DNA from: Nitrospirota bacterium
GTDB taxonomy: Bacteria; Nitrospirota; RBG-16-64-22; JACRHK01
Reading direction: 5' to 3'
NCBI GenBank assembly: GCA_016217625.1
Contig: JACRHK010000229.1
Span: forward strand, 1 to 6,672
Length of the DNA: 6,672 nt
The position numbers and the translations under genes are program-made. Below are positions 1 through 6,642 of the stretch, one piece after another; the first letter of the stretch is position 1, and the number at the start of each line of letters is the position of its first letter. The notes beneath the pieces were generated by a model. The model did not search any database. It was not told the DNA's origin and was given only the letters and a program-made list of their open reading frames with translations.

Positions 1-740
1 CCGGGGAGCCGCAGGATGCCCCCTACCAGAAGGTCTTCCACCTCGATGTGCGCGACGCCGGCCCCCATCCCCTCCTTCTCGAGGCCGCGCGCGACGCGCT
101 CTTCACTGCGCCCGCAGAGAAGACCCATCACGAGATACGGATGTTCGCCCGCGGCGGCGAGGGCATCAAGACCGCGTGCAAGATGCTGGCCTCCGCCGCC
201 ATCGAGGCCGGCGGGAAATACGCGCAGGGGTTCTCCGTGTACGGCGCCGAGCGGAGCGGCGCCCCGACTCAGGGGTACGTGCGCATCGGGGGCGACCGGA
301 TCCACCTCCGTTCGCCCATTGTGCATTCGGACATGGACGTCTTCGTGAACCCGGGCCTGCTGTCCCGCGAGGCGATCAGGGGGCTCCGGCCCGACGGCAT
401 CCTCCTGGTCAACACGCCCCGGAGCCCCGCCGAGGTGCGCAAGGATCTGGGCACGGCGGACTACCGGATCTGCGCCGTGGATGGATACCGGATCGCGCAG
501 GAGGAGCTGGGAGACAGGCGGCGCAACTCCATCGCCATGACCGCGGCGCTCCTGGCCGTCGCCCCGGGCGCTCTGGACATCCACACCTTCCTGTCCCATC
601 TGGAGACCGCGGAGTTCAAATCCAAAGGGATGGCCGAAAGGAACATGCGTGCCGCCGCGAGGGCCTTCTACGAGGTCCGAGCAGAGCCTGCGCCGGGCGG
701 GTCTCCTGTCCTGAAGCGCGAGGCGGCAGGCAAACGGTAG
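1..740 (+). CDS. porG: Pyruvate:ferredoxin oxidoreductase, gamma domain (5'-partial)
   Basis: This is the gamma subunit or domain of a 2-oxoacid:acceptor oxidoreductase, most likely for pyruvate given the beta subunit next to it. Seen: the reading frame (first full codon at 3) is open from the window edge to the TAG at 738-740. The family's glycine-rich opening, MFARGGEGIKTA, lies at about 141-176, followed by the hallmark YGAERSGAPTQGYVRI at about 240-287 and a C-terminal helical part containing RNSIAMTAALL. Known: the gamma domain helps shape the CoA-binding side of POR. Start: GTG at 48 and ATG at 141 are possible, but neither has a convincing ribosome binding site, and the 46 codons at 3-140 have about 80% G/C third positions like the rest. 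The gene therefore probably begins upstream, either as a longer protein or as an alpha-gamma fusion in the order seen in single-chain PFOR. It is the first visible gene of the operon. I am sure of the family and unsure of the N-terminal architecture. Confidence 0.85.
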   Translation, partial: GEPQDAPYQKVFHLDVRDAGPHPLLLEAARDALFTAPAEKTHHEIRMFARGGEGIKTACKMLASAAIEAGGKYAQGFSVYGAERSGAPTQGYVRIGGDRIHLRSPIVHSDMDVFVNPGLLSREAIRGLRPDGILLVNTPRSPAEVRKDLGTADYRICAVDGYRIAQEELGDRRRNSIAMTAALLAVAPGALDIHTFLSHLETAEFKSKGMAERNMRAAARAFYEVRAEPAPGGSPVLKREAAGKR

Positions 741-744
741 GTGA
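738..744 (+). promoter_or_regulatory. Ribosome binding site overlapping the gamma stop codon
   Basis: AGGTGA at 739-744 shares bases with the TAG stop at 738-740 and ends five bases before ATG 750. This favours ATG 750 over the GTG at 741, which directly abuts the stop and has no good site of its own. The overlap suggests that translation of the beta subunit is coupled to that of the gamma gene. Confidence 0.6.
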
Positions 745-749
745 CGACC

Positions 750-2057
750 ATGCAACAGACAGACAAGGCCGGGACCATCCGCGAGAGCTACGAGCCTATC
801 GGCTCGCAGCTTACGATAGCCTGTTACAAGAAGAAGTGGATCGCTCCGTCCAACCGCGAGAGTGTGCTGATGGGAACAGAGGTCCCGGAGATTGACCTCT
901 CCGCCCCCGAGCACCGGGAGGTCAGCGGCGCCCTGGCGCCCGGCCTCTCCACCTGCACAGGCTGCGCCGCGCCGACAATCTTCAATCTCGTGGCAAGGGC
1001 CGCAAACATGCGGGAGTCTCTCCTCAGGAAGGCGCTGCTTGATCGAGGCGCATGGACAGCCGAGGATCTCGCAAAGCCGGGCCTCATGCCGCTGCTCTTA
1101 AAGGAGGAGCCGCCCGCGGCCGGGGAGCTGAGCAAGGCCGGCATACCGGACGATCTCTACAGGCTTGCCGTGGAGATCAAGACAGACCTCAAAAGACGCG
1201 GGCTGTATTTCAAGCTGATCTTCTGCGGGGCGACCGGCTGCATGACCGTGACGACCGCCGCCTACCCGAACAACATCTGGCGCTTCCCCTACTTCCACTC
1301 CGCCTTCGAGAACATCGGCGCCATGGTATCCGGCATCGAGTCTGCCGCGAGGACGCGCCTGGAGCGCGGGGACCTCCGCACGCCCCACAAGGTGATCGGC
1401 TTCGCCGGAGACGGCGGCACGTTCGACATCGGCCTGCAGGCCCTCTCCGGCTTGTGGGAGCGCAACCAGGACACCCTCGTCATCACGTACGACAACGAGG
1501 CGTACATGAACACGGGCAAACAGCGCTGCTCCTCCACCCCGTGGGGCGCAAACACGACGACAGCTCCCGTGGGCCGCGTCGTGAAGGGGAAGCAAACGAA
1601 CCCCAAAGACATCATCGCGATCGCCCTGGCCCACAATATCCCGTACGTCGCCCAGGCATCGCCGGATGACCCGGTGGATCTCATGATCAAGGTGCGCAAG
1701 GCCCTGCTGATACCCGGCGCCGCGTATCTCAGGATCCTCGCTCCCTGCCCGCCCGGCTGGACATACCCGGCCAACCAGTCGATCGACCTGGCCAAACAGG
1801 CCGTGGACTCGGCGACGTTTTACTCCTTCGAGGTGGAGACAGACAACGGGAACTTCGCCCGCTACTTCACCCTGAGCAGGCTCCCCCACCCCTTCTTCGA
1901 CAAGACTGAGGGGCATGACGCTCTTGACCCGTATATCTCCCCGCAGGCGCGCTTCCAGCACATGAAGGGCGCGGAAGGCCAGGCGCAGAAGGCAGAGCTC
2001 CAGCGCCGCATGGATACTGCCTGGAAAAACATGGCGCGGTTTTTCGGACTTAGCTAG
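750..2057 (+). CDS. porB: Pyruvate:ferredoxin oxidoreductase, beta subunit, with a large insertion
   Basis: The beta subunit binds thiamine diphosphate and the proximal [4Fe-4S] cluster and, with the alpha and gamma parts, converts pyruvate and CoA to acetyl-CoA, CO2 and reduced ferredoxin in the cytoplasm. Residues count from ATG 750 (435 aa). Seen: the CTGC pair (Cys69, Cys72), GATGC (Cys164) and LAPCPPGW (Cys333) supply the four cluster ligands known from PFOR. The cofactor motif runs from GDGGTFDIGLQALSG (about 220) to YDNEAYMNTG (about 247), and the YMNTG+QR form favours pyruvate over 2-oxoglutarate. Odd: about 92 residues separate Cys72 from Cys164, where PFOR has about 25, so roughly 65 residues are inserted (about 85-147). 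Cys260 sits in QRCSSTP, where Ser is common. The protein is longer than the usual 300 or so residues, with added N- and C-terminal segments as well. GTG 741 is the alternative start. It is followed after 11 bases by the Nfn fusion gene. Family assignment is firm; substrate is inferred from motifs. Confidence 0.92.
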   Translation: MQQTDKAGTIRESYEPIGSQLTIACYKKKWIAPSNRESVLMGTEVPEIDLSAPEHREVSGALAPGLSTCTGCAAPTIFNLVARAANMRESLLRKALLDRGAWTAEDLAKPGLMPLLLKEEPPAAGELSKAGIPDDLYRLAVEIKTDLKRRGLYFKLIFCGATGCMTVTTAAYPNNIWRFPYFHSAFENIGAMVSGIESAARTRLERGDLRTPHKVIGFAGDGGTFDIGLQALSGLWERNQDTLVITYDNEAYMNTGKQRCSSTPWGANTTTAPVGRVVKGKQTNPKDIIAIALAHNIPYVAQASPDDPVDLMIKVRKALLIPGAAYLRILAPCPPGWTYPANQSIDLAKQAVDSATFYSFEVETDNGNFARYFTLSRLPHPFFDKTEGHDALDPYISPQARFQHMKGAEGQAQKAELQRRMDTAWKNMARFFGLS

Positions 2058-2068
2058 GCGAGACACGG

Positions 2069-4612
2069 ATGGCCGGCCCGGCAGATAAAGACAACGCGTC
2101 AAACGGCGATCTCTACAGCCGCTTCGCTCAGGCCGTCCGGGATGGGCGCCTGGCCGCGCTCCCCAAGGGAGATCTGATAGGATTTTGGCGCGGCCGCGAC
2201 GCGATCATCCGGGGGCTGGCAGGAGACACCGGAGCCGCCTCGATCCTTGCCCGGTTAGAAGGGTTGGCCGTAGAGGAACCGCCCTTGCCGGACACGCGCG
2301 AGGTCAATGCCGGTTTCCTTCCTCTCAAGGCTGTCCATCATGCGGCCGACTGCATCCAGTGCGACACCAAGCCGTGCTCTGTGGGCAAGGTCCGCCGGGA
2401 GGCGCCTTCGATGGGCGGATGCCCCGTACAGATCGATATCCCGCGCTTCATCCTCCAACTGCGCGAGGGGAAGATATTCGAGGCGTGGAAGGTGCTCATG
2501 GAGAGGGACAACCTCCCGGCCATCACCGGCCGGGTCTGCCCACAGGAGGTCCAGTGCCAGCTCTCGTGCTCGACGGCCATCCGCGATCTACCCGTGGAGA
2601 TAGGACGCCTCGAGCGCTTCGTGGCCGACTATGTCTGGGAGAACGAGCCGGAACGGGTCCTCGACTACGTCCGCTCGCTCAAGTCATCCCAGGGGGGCCG
2701 GGGTTCCCAGGGCCATGCCGTGGCCGTCATCGGCTCAGGGCCGGCCGGGCTGACTGTCGCCGCGGACCTCGCCGTCCTCGGATACCGGGTGACGATCTTC
2801 GAGTCGCTCCACGTGCCTGGCGGCGTGCTGGCCTACGGGATCCCCGAGTTCCGCCTCCCCGCGTCAATCCTCCGCCGCGAGCTGCAGATCATCGATGCCC
2901 TGGGCGTCAGGATCGTCACGAACGTGACGATAGGCCGGACGATCGCGATCAAGGACCTCTTCGACGGCGGCTTCTCAGCGGTCTTCATCGGGACAGGCGC
3001 CGGGCTTCCGCGCTTCATGGGGATACACGGGGAGGGCCTGTCGGGGGTCTATTCCGCCAACGAGCTGCTCGTGCGCCTCAATTTATTGAAAGCATTTAGC
3101 CCTGACTTCGACACGCCTGTCCGCGTGGGATCTTCCACGGTGGTTGTGGGCGGAGGGTTTACTGCCATCGACGCGGCCAGGTGGGCCAAGCGGATCAGCG
3201 GCGGGAAAGTCGCCATTGTCTACCGCCGCTCCAGGGAGGAGATGCCTGCGCGCGCAGAGGAGGTGGAGAATGCGATCCAGGAGGGGGTCGATCTGCGCCT
3301 CCTCACGAACCCCGTGGAGATACTGGGTGACGGCAAAGGCGGCGTCCGCGCCGTCAGGTGCGTCAGGATGGAGCTTGGCGAGCCGGACGCCTCCGGCCGG
3401 AGGCGGCCAATCCCGATCCCCGGCTCAGAGTTTGAGATCGAGGCGCAGACATTCGTGACGGCCCTGGGCACGACCCCGAACCCGATCCTCCTTGAGACGA
3501 CCGAAGGGCTTCAGGGAGGACGCGGAGGGACCATTGCTGTCAGGGATCCTGAAACAGGCGAGACAACGCTGCCGCTCACATTCGCCGGTGGCGACGCGGT
3601 CACAGGCGCGGCGACCGTCATCCTGGCGATGGGCGCCGGAAAGAAAGCGGCCGTTTCCATCCACAAGTCCCTCTCAGGCCGCAAGGCGGATCCCCCGGCA
3701 ATCAAACGCGCCCAGGCCCTCATAGACCTGGCCTCAAGACCGTTCACGGTCCTCTCGCATCGATGCCTCGTGCCCGATGTCTACGAGATGGTCATCGAAG
3801 CCCCTCTCGTTGCGCGCACCTGCCACGCAGGCCAGTTCGTCATGGTGATGCACAGCGAGAACTCAGAACGCATCCCGCTGACCATCGCCGACTGGGACAG
3901 GGAAACCGGCACGATCACCCTGGTTTATCAGGTCGTGGGGAAGAGCACGGCGGACTTCGAGAAACTCAAGGAAGGGGAACGGCTCATGGCCTTCTCCGGG
4001 CCGTTGGGAACCAAGTCGGCCATCGAACGCGCGGATGGCTCGTTCCTTCTCGTTGCCGGCGGCGTGGGCCTTGCGGCCATCTTCCCGATCCTCCGCGCCC
4101 ACCGCGAAGCGGGCAATAAAGTCATCCTGGTCTACGGTGCGCGCTCAGCCCCCTACCTCTTCTGGCTGGACAGGGTGCGACAGGTTATCGGCGAGGAGAA
4201 CCTCATCATCGCCACGGACGACGGCACAGCCGGCGAGAAGGGCCTCGTCACCGAGGTCATCACGCGGCGCATACTTGGCCGCGACAAGATCGCGCAAGCC
4301 ATCGTCATCGGGCCGGCGATCATGATGCGCGAGACGGCAAAGGTCACGCTCGCCCACGGGATCGGCACCATTGTGAGCCTCAACCCCATCATGCTTGATG
4401 CCACGGCCATGTGCGGGGGGTGCCGCGTGCCCAACCGGAAGGGGGAGACCGGCCCGGAGGCATTCGCCTGCCACCGCGGCCCGGACCGCGACGCGGCAGA
4501 GGTGGACCTCGACGCCCTCCTGGCCCGCCAGCGCATCTACCAGAACGAGGAGCGCGATGCCCTCCTTCACCACCTCCTCCGCGCCATCCGCCATGCATCC
4601 CCCGCGCACTAA
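2069..4612 (+). CDS. Single-chain NADH-dependent ferredoxin:NADP+ oxidoreductase (NfnL-NfnS fusion)
   Basis: This appears to be a fusion of both subunits of the electron-bifurcating transhydrogenase Nfn (known reaction: NADH + reduced ferredoxin + 2 NADP+ to NAD+ + oxidised ferredoxin + 2 NADPH). Residues 1-90 are an N-terminal extension I do not recognise. Residues 95-170 hold seven cysteines (95, 98, 103, 118, 157, 163, 167) plus Glu160 in CPQE, enough for two [4Fe-4S] clusters if Glu is a ligand, as described for Nfn. The GltD-like part follows: FAD site IGSGPAGL (221-228) with Glu245, HVPGGVLAYGIPEFRLP (248-264), NADP site VVVGGGFTAIDAARWA (358-373) with YRRS (385-388), and FAD motif FAGGD (505-509). 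The small-subunit part starts near 557: GQFVMV (588-593), RIPLTI (601-606), GKST (624-627), GPLG (644-647), nucleotide site LVAGGVGLA (661-669), and [2Fe-2S] ligands Asp777, Cys782, Cys785 and Cys801. No frameshift is visible at the junction. It lies 11 bases after porB, with a weak AGGCGAG site at 2056-2062. Bifurcation itself is inferred; a plain NADPH:ferredoxin reductase role is possible. Confidence 0.9.
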   Translation: MAGPADKDNASNGDLYSRFAQAVRDGRLAALPKGDLIGFWRGRDAIIRGLAGDTGAASILARLEGLAVEEPPLPDTREVNAGFLPLKAVHHAADCIQCDTKPCSVGKVRREAPSMGGCPVQIDIPRFILQLREGKIFEAWKVLMERDNLPAITGRVCPQEVQCQLSCSTAIRDLPVEIGRLERFVADYVWENEPERVLDYVRSLKSSQGGRGSQGHAVAVIGSGPAGLTVAADLAVLGYRVTIFESLHVPGGVLAYGIPEFRLPASILRRELQIIDALGVRIVTNVTIGRTIAIKDLFDGGFSAVFIGTGAGLPRFMGIHGEGLSGVYSANELLVRLNLLKAFSPDFDTPVRVGSSTVVVGGGFTAIDAARWAKRISGGKVAIVYRRSREEMPARAEEVENAIQEGVDLRLLTNPVEILGDGKGGVRAVRCVRMELGEPDASGRRRPIPIPGSEFEIEAQTFVTALGTTPNPILLETTEGLQGGRGGTIAVRDPETGETTLPLTFAGGDAVTGAATVILAMGAGKKAAVSIHKSLSGRKADPPAIKRAQALIDLASRPFTVLSHRCLVPDVYEMVIEAPLVARTCHAGQFVMVMHSENSERIPLTIADWDRETGTITLVYQVVGKSTADFEKLKEGERLMAFSGPLGTKSAIERADGSFLLVAGGVGLAAIFPILRAHREAGNKVILVYGARSAPYLFWLDRVRQVIGEENLIIATDDGTAGEKGLVTEVITRRILGRDKIAQAIVIGPAIMMRETAKVTLAHGIGTIVSLNPIMLDATAMCGGCRVPNRKGETGPEAFACHRGPDRDAAEVDLDALLARQRIYQNEERDALLHHLLRAIRHASPAH

Positions 4613-4713
4613 AAGGCGTACTTCCCATATTCTCAGTAGTCCTTTACAAGTTGACAGACGCAACAGATTCCATCTAGACTACTTACCGGGTGTGTGACTG
4701 GAAGGAGGCCTGG
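4613..4713 (+). promoter_or_regulatory. Intergenic region with a predicted sigma70-type promoter
   Basis: This gap is visibly more AT-rich than the flanking genes. TTGACA at 4651-4656 matches the -35 consensus exactly. TAGACT at 4675-4680, 18 bases further on, matches four of six -10 bases. Transcription would start near 4687, about 27 bases before the ATG at 4714. A 7-bp inverted repeat, AGTAGTC (4635-4641) and GACTACT (4677-4683), brackets the -35 and overlaps the -10, so it could be an operator, though a chance match is possible. I see no hairpin-plus-T-tract terminator after the Nfn gene, so read-through from the operon is possible. Confidence 0.5.
4702..4708 (+). promoter_or_regulatory. 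Strong ribosome binding site setting the start at 4714
   Basis: AAGGAGG lies five bases before ATG 4714, close to the ideal match and spacing. It rules against the in-frame GTG at 4690, which would put this site inside the coding sequence. The ATG start also gives a clean signal peptide. Confidence 0.8.
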
Positions 4714-6465
4714 ATGTTTCACCTGAGATATCTCTGCGCGGCACTCCCGGCGGCTATGATGCTGCTCTGGCCCCTTTCCGCCGGGGCAGAGGTCATCCAG
4801 CGCTTCGCCGTGGACATCGTCCTCCACCCCGACGCCTCCTACACCGTCACCGAGACCATCGACTACGACTTCGAGCAAAACCGCAAGCGCGGGATCTACC
4901 GCGACATCCCCGTCCAATACGACCGCCAGGGGTCGGCATACCTCCTCCGCCTGCAGGTCCTGGGCGTCACCGATGATCAGGGGCGCCAGCGCCCCTATGA
5001 ACTCTCCCAGGTGGGAGATGACCTCCGCATCCGGATCGGCGATCCCAAGGTTTACATCACGGGCGTTCATCGATATGTCATCACCTACCACGTCCGGCGG
5101 GGGATCAACTATTTCGACGGCCACGACGAGCTCTACTGGAACGTCACGGGGAACCGCTGGCAGGTCCCCATCCGCGAGGCTTCGGCCGGCGTCCACCTCC
5201 CAGCCGGGACGCCGACGGAGAAAGTCCAGGCGACTTCTTACACCGGCTACTACGGAGATCGCGGCAAAGACGCCAAGGAGCATCGTGAAGGAAGCCGGAT
5301 CACATGGCAAGTCAACCGCCCGCTGAAGCCCGGCGAAGGGCTCACGATCGTCGTCGGCCTCCCCAAGGGCGTCCTGGCCCCGCCCTCGCAGATTGAGACG
5401 GCAACCGACGCCCTCCTTGACAACCTCCCATTGGGCCTTCCCCTGCTGACCCTCCTCATCCTGGGGACCCTCTGGTGGAAGCGGGGGAGGAACCCCGGCC
5501 CCATCCCCTCCGTCACGGCCTGGTACGAGCCCCCGGAAGGGCTCTCCCCCGCCGAGGTTGGAACTCTCATGGATGAGCGGGCCGACCCGCGGGACGTGGT
5601 CCCCACGATTGTGGATCTGGCCGTCCGGGGGTATCTCCGGATCGAGGAAACAGCGCGGGAGCGCCTCCTGTTCTTTACCAAGAAAGACTACCGCCTTGTC
5701 CGGGCTGACAAGCCGCCGGACTTCAGCGCGCTCAAGCCGTATGAGATGAAAATATTCAACGAACTCTTCCCAGGCTCACGCAAAGAGGTGCTGGTTTCGG
5801 ACCTGCGTGAGAAGTTCTACACCACCATCGAAATCGTCCGGGAAACCCTCTATGAGCGCTTGACCAAGGAAGGATACTTCTACGGCAACCCTCGGACCAT
5901 CCGCACGACGTATCTCGTCGCCGGCTTCATCGCGGTGTTCCTCGTCGGCCTGGTCCTGTTTTTCATCAGCGCGTTCCGGTGGGCGTCGGGCCGCACCGTG
6001 CCTCTCCTCTTCCTCTCCCTCGGCGTCAGCGCCGTGTTCGTCTACCTCTTTGCCCGCTCCATGCCGCGCATGACACGCAAGGGCGTGGAGACGGTTGCAA
6101 AGATCCTGGGCCACAGGGAGTTCATCGAGCGCGTGCATAAAGACCAGATCAAGCGTCTGCTGGACAAGCAGCCGGACCTCTTCGGCCGCGTCCTCCCCTT
6201 CGCCATGGTCTTCGGCCTGGCCGGCCGCTGGGCCGAGGCGTTTGAAGGACTGACGATCCCTCCCCCCGCCTGGTACAGCGGCCCCTCCGTCCATTCCGGG
6301 CAGTGGAGCGTGAGCGACTTCACGAGCGACCTGGGAAGCAGCGTCCATACGATGGAGCAGGCGTTTGTCTCAAGGCCATCCAGCGGCGGCTCGGGCGGCA
6401 GCGGCTTCGGCGGCGGGGGCGGCTCCGGGGGCGGCTCCGGCGGGGGCGGCGGGGGAAGCTGGTAA
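4714..6465 (+). CDS. DUF2207 family membrane protein with glycine-rich C-terminus
   Basis: This 583-residue protein belongs to the DUF2207 (COG4907-like) family, whose function is not known. Seen, counting from ATG 4714: a signal peptide with probable cleavage after AGA at residue 25; an exported beta-rich domain at about 26-230 with family features such as KRGIYRDIPV (58-67) and YWNVTGNRWQVPI (141-153); a membrane segment at about 239-255; a probably cytoplasmic part with a conserved stretch VVPTIVDLAVRGYLRIEE (295-312); two more membrane segments at about 399-420 and 429-447; a region ending in WAEAFEGL and PPPAWYSG (506-523); and a tail from about 556 of almost only Gly and Ser, ending in GSW, a typical ending for this family. 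It has its own promoter and ribosome binding site, and nothing links it functionally to the POR-Nfn operon. Family and topology are well supported; role unknown. Confidence 0.88.
   Translation: MFHLRYLCAALPAAMMLLWPLSAGAEVIQRFAVDIVLHPDASYTVTETIDYDFEQNRKRGIYRDIPVQYDRQGSAYLLRLQVLGVTDDQGRQRPYELSQVGDDLRIRIGDPKVYITGVHRYVITYHVRRGINYFDGHDELYWNVTGNRWQVPIREASAGVHLPAGTPTEKVQATSYTGYYGDRGKDAKEHREGSRITWQVNRPLKPGEGLTIVVGLPKGVLAPPSQIETATDALLDNLPLGLPLLTLLILGTLWWKRGRNPGPIPSVTAWYEPPEGLSPAEVGTLMDERADPRDVVPTIVDLAVRGYLRIEETARERLLFFTKKDYRLVRADKPPDFSALKPYEMKIFNELFPGSRKEVLVSDLREKFYTTIEIVRETLYERLTKEGYFYGNPRTIRTTYLVAGFIAVFLVGLVLFFISAFRWASGRTVPLLFLSLGVSAVFVYLFARSMPRMTRKGVETVAKILGHREFIERVHKDQIKRLLDKQPDLFGRVLPFAMVFGLAGRWAEAFEGLTIPPPAWYSGPSVHSGQWSVSDFTSDLGSSVHTMEQAFVSRPSSGGSGGSGFGGGGGSGGGSGGGGGGSW
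6415..6438 (+). repeat. Tandem 12-bp coding repeat in the glycine tail
   Basis: Two perfect copies of GGGGGCGGCTCC lie head to tail inside the codons for the Gly/Ser tail of the DUF2207 protein. In-frame units of this kind can gain or lose copies and so change tail length without breaking the frame. Confidence 0.7.
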
Positions 6466-6471
6466 CAGTAA

Positions 6472-6527
6472 AATGAAGATTGGAAATTGAAGATTGAAGA
6501 TTGAAAATTGGAAAATGAAAAATGGAA
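6472..6527. repeat. Heptamer tandem array 1, consensus AWTGRAR
   Basis: Eight consecutive degenerate 7-bp units start seven bases after the DUF2207 stop codon: AATGAAG, ATTGGAA, ATTGAAG twice, ATTGAAA, ATTGGAA, AATGAAA and AATGGAA. The 7-bp period is not a multiple of three and the array is AT-rich inside a GC-rich neighbourhood, so it is non-coding repeat DNA rather than a gene. Confidence 0.8.
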
Positions 6528-6587
6528 GAAAAAGCACGCCAGATTGCGGAACGCCTGTTGGATTATGGCGTAGAGCCTATCTGTAGG

Positions 6588-6605
6588 GCAAGGCTTTAGC
6601 CTTGC
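6588..6605. repeat. Inverted repeat GCAAGGC-TTTA-GCCTTGC
   Basis: Seven-base perfect arms (6588-6594 and 6599-6605) surround a TTTA loop whose outer T and A can also pair. No T-tract follows, so it is a poor intrinsic terminator for the + strand. It looks like part of a dispersed palindromic repeat. Confidence 0.65.
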
Positions 6606-6620
6606 ATCAAATCCCTCCAT

Positions 6621-6640
6621 CCCCCCTTTTCTAAGGGGGG
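6621..6640. repeat. Inverted repeat CCCCCCTT-TTCT-AAGGGGGG
   Basis: Eight-base perfect arms (6621-6628 and 6633-6640) with a four-base loop form a GC-rich hairpin. There is no T-run after it on either strand, so a terminator role is doubtful, although it could block 3' exonucleases at the end of the DUF2207 transcript. Confidence 0.65.
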
Positions 6641-6642
6641 GC

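Larger units (their letters stand above)
6528..6642. repeat. Non-coding segment between the heptamer arrays, with two hairpins
   Basis: This 115-base stretch has no supported gene. Its right half holds two perfect inverted repeats, listed separately, joined by CATCAAATCCCTCCAT. Lying between two arrays of similar 7-bp units, it may be a REP-like or MITE-like intergenic element. Its left half (6528-6585) shows no motif I recognise. No transposase or clear target-site duplication is visible. Confidence 0.45.

Noticed and set aside
176..895. Second + strand frame of 239 codons across the gamma/beta junction
   Set aside because: Arg/Gly/Pro-rich out-of-frame translation of the gamma gene; no family motif and wrong codon-position GC pattern.
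1098..2102. Open frame of 334 codons on the minus strand
   Set aside because: It lies antisense to porB, has no recognisable motif, and is the expected shadow of a GC-rich gene whose motifs are clear on the + strand.
3079..3100. AT-rich patch with TTGAAA inside the Nfn gene, considered as an internal promoter
   Set aside because: No -10-like hexamer at a suitable distance, and the patch encodes ordinary residues of the protein.
4633..5310. Minus-strand open frame of 225 codons
   Set aside because: It overlaps the strongly supported DUF2207 signal peptide and exported domain, has no ribosome site I can see, and resembles no known family.
6621..6640. GC-rich hairpin considered as a Rho-independent terminator
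   Set aside because: No run of T follows on the + strand, and on the minus strand the sequence after the hairpin is not T-rich enough.
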